Assembly: GCF_029277445.1 (NCBI RefSeq)
Contig: NZ_CP119566.1
Location: forward strand, 193,501 to 257,500
DNA: 64,000 bases
Source: Pararhizobium qamdonense
Lineage (GTDB): Bacteria; Pseudomonadota; Alphaproteobacteria; Rhizobiales; Rhizobiaceae
Reading direction: 5' to 3'
Shown: positions 47,190 to 55,896 of the stretch, one piece after another
Numbering within the stretch: the stretch's first letter is position 1
Layout: each line of letters begins with the position of its first letter
Notes under the pieces: model-generated
What the model was told of the DNA's origin: nothing
Database searches by the model: none
The model's input: only the letters and a program-made list of their open reading frames with translations
Translations under genes and position numbers: made by a program

Positions 47190-48893
47190 TTAAAAGGTCT
47201 GGCCCGAGATCATCGCCAGGTGCTCGACGATCGGTCCGAGCGCCAGCGCCGGGAAGAAGGTGAGACCGCCGACGATCAGGATGACGCCGCACAGAAGGCC
47301 GACAAAGAGCGGACCATGGGTCGGGAACGTTCCTACCGAAGCCGGCACCGTCTTCTTCATCACCAGCGAACCGGCAATGGCAAGCGCTGGGATGATCACC
47401 AGGAACCGGCCCATCAGCATGGCGATACCAAGCGTGATATTGTACCAGGGCGTATTGCCGGTGAGGCCGCCGAAGGCCGAGCCGTTGTTGGCGGCAGCCG
47501 ACGTATAGGCATAAAGGATTTCCGAAAAGCCGTGCGGGCCGGGATTTCCGATCGAGGCGACGCCGGTGGGCAAGAGGACGGCGACGGCGGTGAAGCCGAG
47601 CATGGTGGCGGGCAGGATGAGGATGGCGAGAACGGCCATCTTGACTTCCTTGGCCTCAATCTTCTTGCCGAGATATTCCGGCGTGCGGCCAACCATCAAG
47701 CCGGCGACGAAGACCGTCAGGATGACGAACATCAGGATGCCATAGAAACCGGCACCGACGCCGCCGACAATGACTTCGCCCAGCTCCATGTTGATCAGCG
47801 GGATGAGGCCGCCCAGAGCCGTGAAGGAACCGTGCATGGCATTGACGGCGCCGCAGGAGGCTGCGGTCGTGACGACGGCAAACAATGACGACAGGACAAT
47901 GCCGAAGCGGACTTCCTTGCCTTCCATATTGCCGCCGTCGAGGCCGACGGCATGGACGAGCGGGTTGCCTGCCGCTTCCGCCCAGTAGGTCACTGTCACA
48001 CCGGCCAGGAACAGCACGCCCATCGTGGCGAAGATCGCCCAGCCTTGGCGCTGGTTGCCGACCATGCGGCCGAAGACGTTGGTGAAACCGGCACCGATAG
48101 CGAAGATCGTCACCATCTGGATGAGGTTGGAGATCGCGTCCGGATTTTCAAACGGATGCGCGGAATTGGCATTGAAAAACCCGCCACCGTTGGTGCCGAG
48201 CATCTTGATCGCCAATTGCGAGGCGACCGGGCCAAGCGCAATGGTCTGCTGCGCACCTTCGATGGTGGTTGCCGTTACATAGGCACCGAGTGTCTGCGGC
48301 ACGCCGAGATAGACATAGGCGATCGTCAGGAGAATGCAGAGCGGCAGGAGGATATAGAGCGTTGCACGGGTCATATCGACCCAGAAATTGCCGATCGACT
48401 TGCCCGATGCGCGCGCGAAACCGCGAATGAGCGCTACGGCGATGGCCATGCCGGTTGCGGCGGACGCAAAATTCTGCACCGTCAGACCGGCCATCTGCAC
48501 GAGATAGGACATGGTGCTTTCGCCACCATAGTTCTGCCAGTTGGTGTTGGCGACGAAGCTGGTGGCCGTGTTGAACGAAAGCTCGGGTCCGACAGCCGTC
48601 ATCCCGGCGGGATTGAACGGCAGGACGCCCTGAAACCGCTGCAGCGCATAGAGAATGACAAAGCCTGCGAGATTAAAGAGGAGCATGGCGAAGACATAGC
48701 TCGTCCAATGCTGCTCTTCCTTCTCGCTGGTGCCCGACAGCCGGTAGAGGCCGCGCTCGACCGGCACAAGAAGCGGCGACAGCAGGGTGCGCTCACCGCC
48801 GAAAACGCGCGTCATATAGGCGCCGAGCGGCTTGACGAGTAAAATGACGATCCCGCAGAAGATGAGGATCTGGATCCATCCGTTGAGTGTCAT
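47190..48893 (-). CDS. kdpA: Potassium-transporting ATPase subunit KdpA
   Basis: This 567-residue channel-like subunit of the SKT superfamily has ten or so membrane segments. Selectivity-filter-like loops include [39 protein letters not shown] and the [13 protein letters not shown] segment. It binds and passes potassium in the Kdp complex. Its start lies 27 bases after the kdpF stop. Confidence 0.97.
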   Translation of the reverse strand: MTLNGWIQILIFCGIVILLVKPLGAYMTRVFGGERTLLSPLLVPVERGLYRLSGTSEKEEQHWTSYVFAMLLFNLAGFVILYALQRFQGVLPFNPAGMTAVGPELSFNTATSFVANTNWQNYGGESTMSYLVQMAGLTVQNFASAATGMAIAVALIRGFARASGKSIGNFWVDMTRATLYILLPLCILLTIAYVYLGVPQTLGAYVTATTIEGAQQTIALGPVASQLAIKMLGTNGGGFFNANSAHPFENPDAISNLIQMVTIFAIGAGFTNVFGRMVGNQRQGWAIFATMGVLFLAGVTVTYWAEAAGNPLVHAVGLDGGNMEGKEVRFGIVLSSLFAVVTTAASCGAVNAMHGSFTALGGLIPLINMELGEVIVGGVGAGFYGILMFVILTVFVAGLMVGRTPEYLGKKIEAKEVKMAVLAILILPATMLGFTAVAVLLPTGVASIGNPGPHGFSEILYAYTSAAANNGSAFGGLTGNTPWYNITLGIAMLMGRFLVIIPALAIAGSLVMKKTVPASVGTFPTHGPLFVGLLCGVILIVGGLTFFPALALGPIVEHLAMISGQTF

Positions 48894-48920
48894 GGCAATA
48901 ACTTTCCGAACCTGGCGTTG

Positions 48921-49010
48921 TTAGAAGCGCTCAGGGCGAATGAGGGCGTAGGTCAGATAGGCGAGGAGAAACACGGTCACGCCGGCTCCGAGCACATAAT
49001 CGACAAGCAT
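48921..49010 (-). CDS. kdpF: Potassium-transporting ATPase subunit KdpF
   Basis: The 29-residue product MLVDYVLGAGVTVFLLAYLT followed by YALIRPERF is a single membrane helix ending in the conserved RPERF of KdpF, which stabilises the Kdp complex. Automatic gene callers often miss it. Confidence 0.92.
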   Translation of the reverse strand: MLVDYVLGAGVTVFLLAYLTYALIRPERF

Positions 49011-49027
49011 TCTCGTAATCCTTCGAA

Positions 49028-49111
49028 CTAGAGACGGTCGCAGGCCCGGGTATAGGCAAACGACAGCACGAAAAACAAAACGCCGATCCCGATCAAGACA
49101 ATATCCATCAT
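49028..49111 (-). CDS. Small membrane peptide upstream of kdpF
   Basis: The 27-codon frame MMDIVLIGIGVLFFVLSFAY ends TRACDRL. It is one membrane helix with the C-terminal CDRL that I recall in small proteins encoded before kdpF in several proteobacteria. AAGGAG precedes it, and its start overlaps the stop of a 10-codon upstream frame (ATGA). It ends 17 bases before kdpF, so it is probably the first membrane component of the operon. Confidence 0.65.
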   Translation of the reverse strand: MMDIVLIGIGVLFFVLSFAYTRACDRL

Positions 49112-49140
49112 CGATCCAGGCTCCTTTTGTTGAATTTCAT
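49108..49140 (-). CDS. Possible 10-residue leader peptide of the kdp operon
   Basis: GGAGGGAAAG stands immediately before an ATG that opens MKFNKRSLDR and stops in the ATGA overlap with the next frame. The ribosome site is the best in this stretch. It may couple or attenuate translation of the kdp genes. Confidence 0.4.
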   Translation of the reverse strand: MKFNKRSLDR

Positions 49141-49567
49141 CTTTCCCTCCTCTTCCAAGCAGGGCTGCGACGCGAAAGAGGCCCCGCTTGATCCTGTATG
49201 ACACATGATCCGGGACCTGAATTCCACGCCAACTATGCTGCCGAACCGCATTAGCGTTCGAGACGGGGCGTATGAGAGAAATATAAAAATCCCATAGGGG
49301 TTTTGGGGCGCCGAAGGCTTGGAAAGGCGGCGGCCGTCATGGGCACCACGCGTTGCGCCGAAGGCTGCTTGACTATTTCACATGCCCACATTGCAGATTA
49401 CACAGATGCAACCATCCTTCCCGCGTATCCCTGGGAACAACCTCTAGTATTTCAATGTGTTTCTTTATTTCTACATTTGCCACTCAAAGAATAAACATCG
49501 CCGTCGTTCCACTTGACTTTTGCAATGCTCAAATTCAGTGATGATCCGTGCATTTTGGGGAAACTGC
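49141..49567 (-). other. Intergenic region between kdp operon and FecR-type gene
   Basis: About 430 bases without a supported gene. It should hold the kdp promoter and KdpE site on the minus strand. An AT-rich TTTTTATATTTC next to CCCCTATGGG near 49281-49304 is a weak candidate. On the plus strand CTTGAC at 49512-49517 could be a -35 for the FecR gene, but its -10 is poor. Short frames at 49303-49541 are not convincing. Confidence 0.35.
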
Positions 49568-52500
49568 ATGAAATATGCATCTATGGGTATAGCCTTGGGA
49601 GCGCTCAGCCTCGCGACGCCAGCGCAGGCCGACCCTTTGCCGCGCCCTTCTCCCGCCGCCGGATCGGTCATTGCCCGCAAATCCGGCGAGGAAGTGCGCT
49701 TCGTCGATATTTCCGGCTGGCGCTATGTCGATCTGCAGCAGGACCTTTTGAGTGGCGACGTGCTGCGCACCAATGCCACCGGCCAGCTTGCCGTTCTCTT
49801 TTCCGACCGGACCCAGGTCCGGCTTGGCCGCAACACGTCGCTGTTGGTCAAGCGGATGGGCGGCAGCGGCGATGCCGGGCTGGAGCTGCAATCGGGCACC
49901 ATCTGGGCCCGTGCCGAGCGCGGCGGAAGCGGTGTCGTGATCGACACGCCGGCCGCAGCGGCGGCCATCCGTGGCACGGACTGGACCATGACCGTCGGCG
50001 CCGACGGCAAGACGTCGCTGATCGTGCTGGAAGGCCTGGTCGAACTCAGCAATGCTCAGGGAAGCGTTCGTGTCGCCCAGGGCGAAGCGGCGGTGGCTGC
50101 GATCGGCCAGGCGCCCTCGAAGATCATCATCGCCAAGCCGAAGGACAGGGAACAGATGCTGTTCAACCTGTCGCTGAGGAGCGCCTTCCAGTGGATGCCA
50201 GCCACGCCGTTAATCGTGCCGCAGATGCGCAAGGAGCGGAGCCGCATCGAGGCGGAAGAGGCGAGCCGCCGTTCCGCCGAAGACTGGCTGAGCCTGTCGG
50301 AGATTTATCTGGCGCTGAATGGCAAGGAAAAAGCGCTGGCCGCACTTGGCGAAGCTCGGGCGAAAGGCCTGCAGGGCTCAAGGTCTGCGCGCGCCGACCT
50401 CATCGACGCCTTGATTGCCGGATCGGAAAACCGCTACGCGGATGCCGCCAAACTGTTTGAAAGGGCCAGACCCGGTCTTGATGCCAAGCGCGGCGCCATC
50501 GCTGCCTATGGCGGCTATTTCGCCCGGTCTCTTGCCGATCCCAACCATGCCGAAAATCCACCGGTGGTGGCAAACAGCAGCTATGCCGCCATGGCAAAGG
50601 CCTGGACTGCCGGTTTTCGCCAGGACATCCCGACGGCGCTGGCCTTGATCAAGCAAAGCCAGCGGGCAACGCCCGGCGACCCCACCTTGCCGGGATTTCG
50701 CTCACTGATCGGTATTTTGCTGGCCGACGAACAAGAGGTTGTCGATGGATTTGAGCAGGCTCTGGCGATCGATCCCGACGATCCGACCGGGCTGGAAGCG
50801 CGCGCGAGCTACAAGCTCTATATTCTGAAAGACCGGCAGGGAGCGCTCGAGGATCTCGATCGCGCACTGAAAACGGCACCGGGGTCGAGCAGTATCTGGA
50901 ATCTGATCGGCCTTGCCGAGGGGGACCGGGATGCCAATCGCGAGGCAGAGGCTGCCTTCAAGAAAGCCATCGAACTCGATCCGCTCGATCCTGTCGGCCA
51001 TGCCAATCTCGCCATCCAATATCTGATCGAGATGCGCATGGCGGAAGCCAAGCGGGAGATCGATGAGGCCTTGCGGGTCGATCCATCCTTCGACATCGCG
51101 CTCATTGCCCGCGGCCAGTACTATCTGCAGCGCGGCGAAATGGACAAGGCCGTCGAGGACCTGCTGGCCGGCTCGACCGCCAATCCCGGCTATTCCCAGG
51201 CGCAGCTTCTGCTGGCAGCAGCGCATTATGAAAAGGGCGACCGGATACCGGCGGCACAGGCACTCGACAATGCCGAGCGCCTGGATCCGAACGACCCGGT
51301 CATTGCGTCCGCACGGACATCGATCGCGATCGACGACTATGATGCGGACGGGGCCATCAAGAATGCGCAGGAGTTTTTGAGATTGGGCCGCGCCCGGGGC
51401 GGTGATTACAAATCCTTCAGCGCCAACCAGAGTGCAGGCTCCGTCCTGAATGATGCGTTCCGCCTGCAGGGGCTCGATGCCTGGGGGCAATATTACGGCG
51501 ATGTGGTCTTTGATCCCTTTTCCGGCACCTCCTATCTCGACCAGTTCGTACACGGCAGCGTCAATCCCTTCGCTACCACCTATGCCTATGGCGGCAACAC
51601 GACGGACTACGTGCAAAACGGCAGAAGCTATTCCTCGTTCATACAGGGATTGATGCTCGATCCGCATATGCTCGCTAGCAGCGAGCGCAAGGTGAGCCTG
51701 GTACGATCGCCCTTCATCGAGGCCTCGCTAGGCACCGGCTTCAACACCAGCGGCGGCGATACCGACTGGCTGGCGGAAGGACAGGTTCAAGGCTACGCCA
51801 ACTCACTCTTTCCGGTCAGCTACAACATCAACGCGCAATGGGAGACGACGCCGTTCTCCGGCCGCTTTGCCGATGCTTTCGGAAATTACAATGGCGATGC
51901 CAAGGTCGTCTCGGCCAATGGTTACATCACCGCGACGCCGACGCCGGACGATCGCGTCTTGCTCTATGTCAATCATCTGACGACCGGTTTTTTGCAGAAC
52001 ATGGCACTGCTGCCCCAAACCTCGACACCGTTTTTCATCGACCGCGACGACGGATCAAAAACAACGGCGGCAGGGATCGGCTGGAGCCATACGATCGAAC
52101 ATCGCAATATCATCAATGCGGCGCTGTTTTATTCCGACGAGCAGGCAGATACCGGGTACATCGCCAGGGATGGCGTGATCGACCTGTCTCCTACCGAGAC
52201 GAGCAAGCAGAAAACCTATATCGGGGCGATCAACCACAGTATCGGCTATGACAACATCACCTGGCGTTATGGCCTGGAAGGCGGCTGGGTCGATGCCTAT
52301 TCCCGCCAGGAGATCAATGGCATTCCGCTGTCTGATCCGCTGGAGGGCCGTTATGATGTTGCGAAAGCCTATGTCGATGTCTTGCACGATATCAACGACA
52401 GGCTGCGAGCGGAATATGCTGTTTTCGGCACCTATATCGATGGTGACAAACTTGACGTCCACCGCCTGGAACCACGCGCGGGACTGGCCTGGACGCCAAT

Positions 52501-53203
52501 AGAGGGACATTGGCTGCGTGCTGCCTTCATGCGCAACAGCTACGATTTCAGCACGCCGACCTTGTCGCCGATCGGCGTTGCCGGGATACAGCCGAACGCT
52601 TACGGGATCGGGATCAACGGCCGCGCCGATACCTTTGCCTTTCGCTGGGATGCCGAATGGTCCGATCGCTTTTTCACCGCCGTCGATTTTCAGCATCAGG
52701 ACCTGCAAAAAGTCGCCATTGCCTTCCCGCAGACATCCTTTCTTCCCTTTCTTTCAGGCTCCCCGCTGGAAACGTTTCAGACGAACGAGGGCCATGTCGA
52801 TCGGGCGAGCCTGACCGCAAACCTTGCTCTGGGCCACGGCTTTGGACTGTCGGGTACGATTGCCCGGACAAGCTCTGAGGACGACGATCCACAGAGCCGC
52901 ACCTTCGGCGACAACCTGCCCTTCATTCCAGAAACATCCGGGCAGGTGGCAATCACCTGGGTCAATCCGGCCAATATCAAAGTGATGCTCGCTGCAAACT
53001 ACGTGGGACAACGCGATACCGGGTTGAAGACCAAGCTGGATGGCTACTGGACCGTCGATGGCAATCTGACCTGGGAGCCCTTCGACAAGCGCTTCGAGGT
53101 ACAGCTGGCAGCCTACAATCTGCTGGATGAGGATTTTGACGTGGCTCCCTTCACGCCGGGCTGGGGCCGTTCCTTCAAGGGCTCGATCAAAGTGCGTTTT
53201 TGA
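49568..53203 (+). CDS. FecR-TPR-outer-membrane beta-barrel fusion protein
   Basis: This 1211-residue envelope protein has a signal peptide cleaved after ATPAQA (residue 21). The FecR domain (about 35-165) contains LQQDLLSGDVLRTNATGQLA and the AAAAIRGTDWTMTVG motif. TPR repeats fill about 250-600 (IDPDDPTGLEARASYKLYIL; LDPLDPVGHANLAIQYL). From about 640 to the end are alternating strands (FIEASLGTGFNTSGG) ending in the C-terminal Phe (KGSIKVRF) of an outer-membrane barrel. The frame is open from 49520; the ATG at 49568 gives the signal peptide, with GGGGAA upstream. The cyclase gene overlaps its stop. The role is probably sensing or assembly at the outer membrane, coupled to a second messenger (inference). 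Confidence 0.8.
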   Translation: MKYASMGIALGALSLATPAQADPLPRPSPAAGSVIARKSGEEVRFVDISGWRYVDLQQDLLSGDVLRTNATGQLAVLFSDRTQVRLGRNTSLLVKRMGGSGDAGLELQSGTIWARAERGGSGVVIDTPAAAAAIRGTDWTMTVGADGKTSLIVLEGLVELSNAQGSVRVAQGEAAVAAIGQAPSKIIIAKPKDREQMLFNLSLRSAFQWMPATPLIVPQMRKERSRIEAEEASRRSAEDWLSLSEIYLALNGKEKALAALGEARAKGLQGSRSARADLIDALIAGSENRYADAAKLFERARPGLDAKRGAIAAYGGYFARSLADPNHAENPPVVANSSYAAMAKAWTAGFRQDIPTALALIKQSQRATPGDPTLPGFRSLIGILLADEQEVVDGFEQALAIDPDDPTGLEARASYKLYILKDRQGALEDLDRALKTAPGSSSIWNLIGLAEGDRDANREAEAAFKKAIELDPLDPVGHANLAIQYLIEMRMAEAKREIDEALRVDPSFDIALIARGQYYLQRGEMDKAVEDLLAGSTANPGYSQAQLLLAAAHYEKGDRIPAAQALDNAERLDPNDPVIASARTSIAIDDYDADGAIKNAQEFLRLGRARGGDYKSFSANQSAGSVLNDAFRLQGLDAWGQYYGDVVFDPFSGTSYLDQFVHGSVNPFATTYAYGGNTTDYVQNGRSYSSFIQGLMLDPHMLASSERKVSLVRSPFIEASLGTGFNTSGGDTDWLAEGQVQGYANSLFPVSYNINAQWETTPFSGRFADAFGNYNGDAKVVSANGYITATPTPDDRVLLYVNHLTTGFLQNMALLPQTSTPFFIDRDDGSKTTAAGIGWSHTIEHRNIINAALFYSDEQADTGYIARDGVIDLSPTETSKQKTYIGAINHSIGYDNITWRYGLEGGWVDAYSRQEINGIPLSDPLEGRYDVAKAYVDVLHDINDRLRAEYAVFGTYIDGDKLDVHRLEPRAGLAWTPIEGHWLRAAFMRNSYDFSTPTLSPIGVAGIQPNAYGIGINGRADTFAFRWDAEWSDRFFTAVDFQHQDLQKVAIAFPQTSFLPFLSGSPLETFQTNEGHVDRASLTANLALGHGFGLSGTIARTSSEDDDPQSRTFGDNLPFIPETSGQVAITWVNPANIKVMLAANYVGQRDTGLKTKLDGYWTVDGNLTWEPFDKRFEVQLAAYNLLDEDFDVAPFTPGWGRSFKGSIKVRF

Positions 53204-55194
53204 TGAGCAAACCGGCGAAAAAGCGTCTTCCGGCTGAAAACCGTACCCCGGCCAGTACGCCCGCCCGCCGCATCCGGCGCCGCCGACTGGGCCTTGCCGC
53301 GCTCATCGCATTGGTCATCTCAGCCCTCGCGCTTGCCTCCTTCACATCCCCTTTCCTACTCGCCGAACTGCGCAGCTTCGACTACCTCTCCACCCTATCC
53401 CCGCCCCCGCTTCCCGAAGACGGCCCGGTCATTGTCGCGATCGACGAGCCCTCGATGGCCGAGATCGGCAGTCAATGGCCATGGCCGCGCGCGCTGCATG
53501 CCCGATTGATCGAGGCGCTGCGCACCGCCGGGGCAAAAGCCATCGGCATCGACGTCATCTTTGCGGAGCCTTCCGCAGCGCCGGAAAACGATATTATCCT
53601 TGCAGATGTGCTGGGTCCCGACGTCATCCTCGCCGGCGACGAGACGCTGATCGAGACGCCACAGGCGGACCAATATGTGCGCACAGAACCGTTGGCGGAA
53701 TTTATCGCGCGCGGTGCGAGAACAGGAATTGCCTCGGTTCAGCTCAGTGGCGACGGCACTTTGCGGCAGGTGCCTGGCTATGCCGATGGTTTTGCCGCTG
53801 AGCTCGCCGGAATTTCCGGCCGGCCGAAACAGCCGGTACCCAATGCCGCCCTCCTGCAGGTCTTCGGTCCGGCGCGAACCTATCCGACGGTGTCCTATTA
53901 TCAGGCGCTCGATCCCGGCCAATTCCTGCCGGACGGCTTTTTCCGCGACCGCGTCGTCATTGTCGGTCTCAGCCTGCAGAACGCACCGACGCTCAAGGCC
54001 GGCGGTGCCGATTCATTTGCCACGCCGTTTACCGTGAAATCCAACCGTCTGGTGGCGGGCGTGGAAATCCAGGCGACGATCTTTGACAATATCACCCATG
54101 GGCTGTTCATCACCAAGGCGGGTCAGCCAGCGCTGGTTGCCGCCATTGCACTCGGCGCCTTGCTGGCTGGAGCGGTGGTTTTCCGCGCAACGGGGTGGCC
54201 GGCAGCCCTTGTCAGTCTTGCCGTGCTTGCCCTCTTTGCCGCCGCAAGCACGGCGCTGTTGCGTCTTGGCCATGTCTTCATCTCGCCGATCGGCCCGGCG
54301 CTTGCCTATTTTTTCGTTGCCGCCGGGCAGACGGCACTCGACTATGCCACCGAGCGCCGCAGCCGCCGCGATATCACCCGGGCATTTTCACGCTACCTGT
54401 CGCCGGCGCTGGTCGCGCGTCTGGCCGATGATCCCTCGCAGCTGAAGCTGGGCGGCGAACGGCGGACATTGACCATCCTGTTTTGCGACATTCGCGGCTT
54501 CACCACCATTTCCGAGGCGTTGAAGGACGATCCCGAACAGCTGACCACACTGATCAACCGGCTGTTGACGCCGCTATCCGATATCGTTTTGGAAAGTGGC
54601 GGCACGATCGACAAATATATCGGCGATTGCCTGATGGCCTTCTGGAACGCACCGCTCGACGACCCCCGTCATGCAAGCCACGCGGTCAGTGCGGCCCTCA
54701 AAATGCTCGATGCGATCGACGATCTGAACGCGGAGCTGCAACGGGAGGCAGCGGAAGCGGGTATCGAGGCACGCGTATTGAAGATCGGCATTGGCATCAA
54801 TACCGGCGACTGCGTGGTCGGCAATATGGGATCTGCGCGCCGGTTCGACTATTCCGTGCTTGGCGACGCCGTCAATCTTGCCTCACGGCTGGAAGGAGAA
54901 TCAAAGAATTACGGCGTGCCGCTTCTTCTGGGCGAACAGACGGCGGCACTGAGCGCTGCGGATTTCACCATCGCCGAACTCGACAGCATCACCGTCAAGG
55001 GCCGCACCGCCTTATCGCCTGTCTTCACCGTGCTTCCAGCGACCGAGGCTGGGCCACTAGAAAGCCACCGGCAGCTGATTTCGGCCAAATATGCCGGCCG
55101 TTTGAACAGCGGCGACGAAGCTTTTGCCCACCTGGAACATGCGATTCCCCACCTTGCCGGCTACTATCATCTGCTCCGCTCGCGCCTGTCCTGA
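53203..55194 (+). CDS. CHASE2-domain class III adenylate/guanylate cyclase
   Basis: This 663-residue inner-membrane cyclase has a basic N-terminus and one helix (GLAALIALVISALALASF). The extracytoplasmic CHASE2 sensor (about 55-305) contains VIVAIDEPSMAEIG and GAKAIGIDVIFAEPS. Three hydrophobic helices (about 310-390) lead to the cyclase domain (430-600). Metal Asps are in LFCDIRGFTTIS and DKYIGDCLMAF. Transition-state Asn and Arg are in LGDAVNLASRLEG. Start ATG overlaps the upstream stop by one base (TGATG), so sensor and barrel are co-translated. It probably makes cAMP; cGMP cannot be excluded. Confidence 0.9.
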   Translation: MSKPAKKRLPAENRTPASTPARRIRRRRLGLAALIALVISALALASFTSPFLLAELRSFDYLSTLSPPPLPEDGPVIVAIDEPSMAEIGSQWPWPRALHARLIEALRTAGAKAIGIDVIFAEPSAAPENDIILADVLGPDVILAGDETLIETPQADQYVRTEPLAEFIARGARTGIASVQLSGDGTLRQVPGYADGFAAELAGISGRPKQPVPNAALLQVFGPARTYPTVSYYQALDPGQFLPDGFFRDRVVIVGLSLQNAPTLKAGGADSFATPFTVKSNRLVAGVEIQATIFDNITHGLFITKAGQPALVAAIALGALLAGAVVFRATGWPAALVSLAVLALFAAASTALLRLGHVFISPIGPALAYFFVAAGQTALDYATERRSRRDITRAFSRYLSPALVARLADDPSQLKLGGERRTLTILFCDIRGFTTISEALKDDPEQLTTLINRLLTPLSDIVLESGGTIDKYIGDCLMAFWNAPLDDPRHASHAVSAALKMLDAIDDLNAELQREAAEAGIEARVLKIGIGINTGDCVVGNMGSARRFDYSVLGDAVNLASRLEGESKNYGVPLLLGEQTAALSAADFTIAELDSITVKGRTALSPVFTVLPATEAGPLESHRQLISAKYAGRLNSGDEAFAHLEHAIPHLAGYYHLLRSRLS

Positions 55195-55452
55195 TCATTT
55201 GCGGCAGACATCGAGGCGGCCTATCCCTGCTATTTTTAACAATATCGCCGCTTACTCTGAAACTCTTGAAGCCATTAACCGCCCGGGAACCTTGAGTTCT
55301 CGGGGTGCCGCCATTTCTGATCAAAAATATTATCTCATAGGTTGCAATTCTTATCTCAACGTCCTGCTTCAATGTTGCATTTCGCGTGGAAATTGGCATG
55401 CTGCACATTGCCGCCGCAGGATGGCGTCATGGCAATTGCAGGAGAATGAAAC

Positions 55453-55896
55453 TTGGCGAAGAGCGAACCTCATCAAATCGATATTCATGTCGGCAACCGG
55501 CTGAGGTCGCGACGGCTGGTTTTGGGACTGAGCCAGGAAAAACTGGGCGACCGCCTCGGCATCACTTTTCAGCAAATCCAGAAATACGAGAAGGGCACAA
55601 ACCGCGTCAGTGCGAGCAAACTCCAGGTTGCAGCCCTGGTACTCAATGTCCCCATTGGCTACTTCTTCGAGGATCACGAACCCACGGCCCCGGACGGATT
55701 GGCCCAGGAAGTCGATGAGATGGGGGCATTCCTCGTTTCGCGCGATGGCGTCATGCTCAACCGCGCCTTCACCTCGATCAAGAGCAAGCAGGTTCGCCAA
55801 TCCATCATCACCTTGACCAAGGCGCTGGCAAACGCGGATGATCCCGTCTCGCGGGCGGCCGATGCGGAACATATCGCACCCTCCATTTCCGGGTGA
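55453..55896 (+). CDS. XRE family regulator, PraR-like
   Basis: This 147-residue regulator starts at a TTG with AGGAGAATGA upstream. Its HTH_3 domain (DIHVGNRLRSRRLVLGLSQE, then KLGDRLGITFQQIQKYEKG) matches rhizobial PraR/PhrR-type regulators, followed by a helical C-terminal half. It overlaps the SARP-type gene by 4 bases (GTGA). It is the first gene of a unit that leads into the peptide, YcaO and TfuA genes, so pathway control is plausible. A 258-base spacer separates it from the cyclase gene. Confidence 0.85.
   Translation: MAKSEPHQIDIHVGNRLRSRRLVLGLSQEKLGDRLGITFQQIQKYEKGTNRVSASKLQVAALVLNVPIGYFFEDHEPTAPDGLAQEVDEMGAFLVSRDGVMLNRAFTSIKSKQVRQSIITLTKALANADDPVSRAADAEHIAPSISG

Noticed and set aside
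49303..49541. Short plus-strand frames before the FecR gene
   Set aside because: No ribosome site or family features; they overlap one another in different frames.
55195..55452. Hairpin-like CCCGGGAAC..GTTCTCGGG as a terminator after the cyclase
   Set aside because: The stem has a mismatch and is not followed by a T run, so I do not call it.
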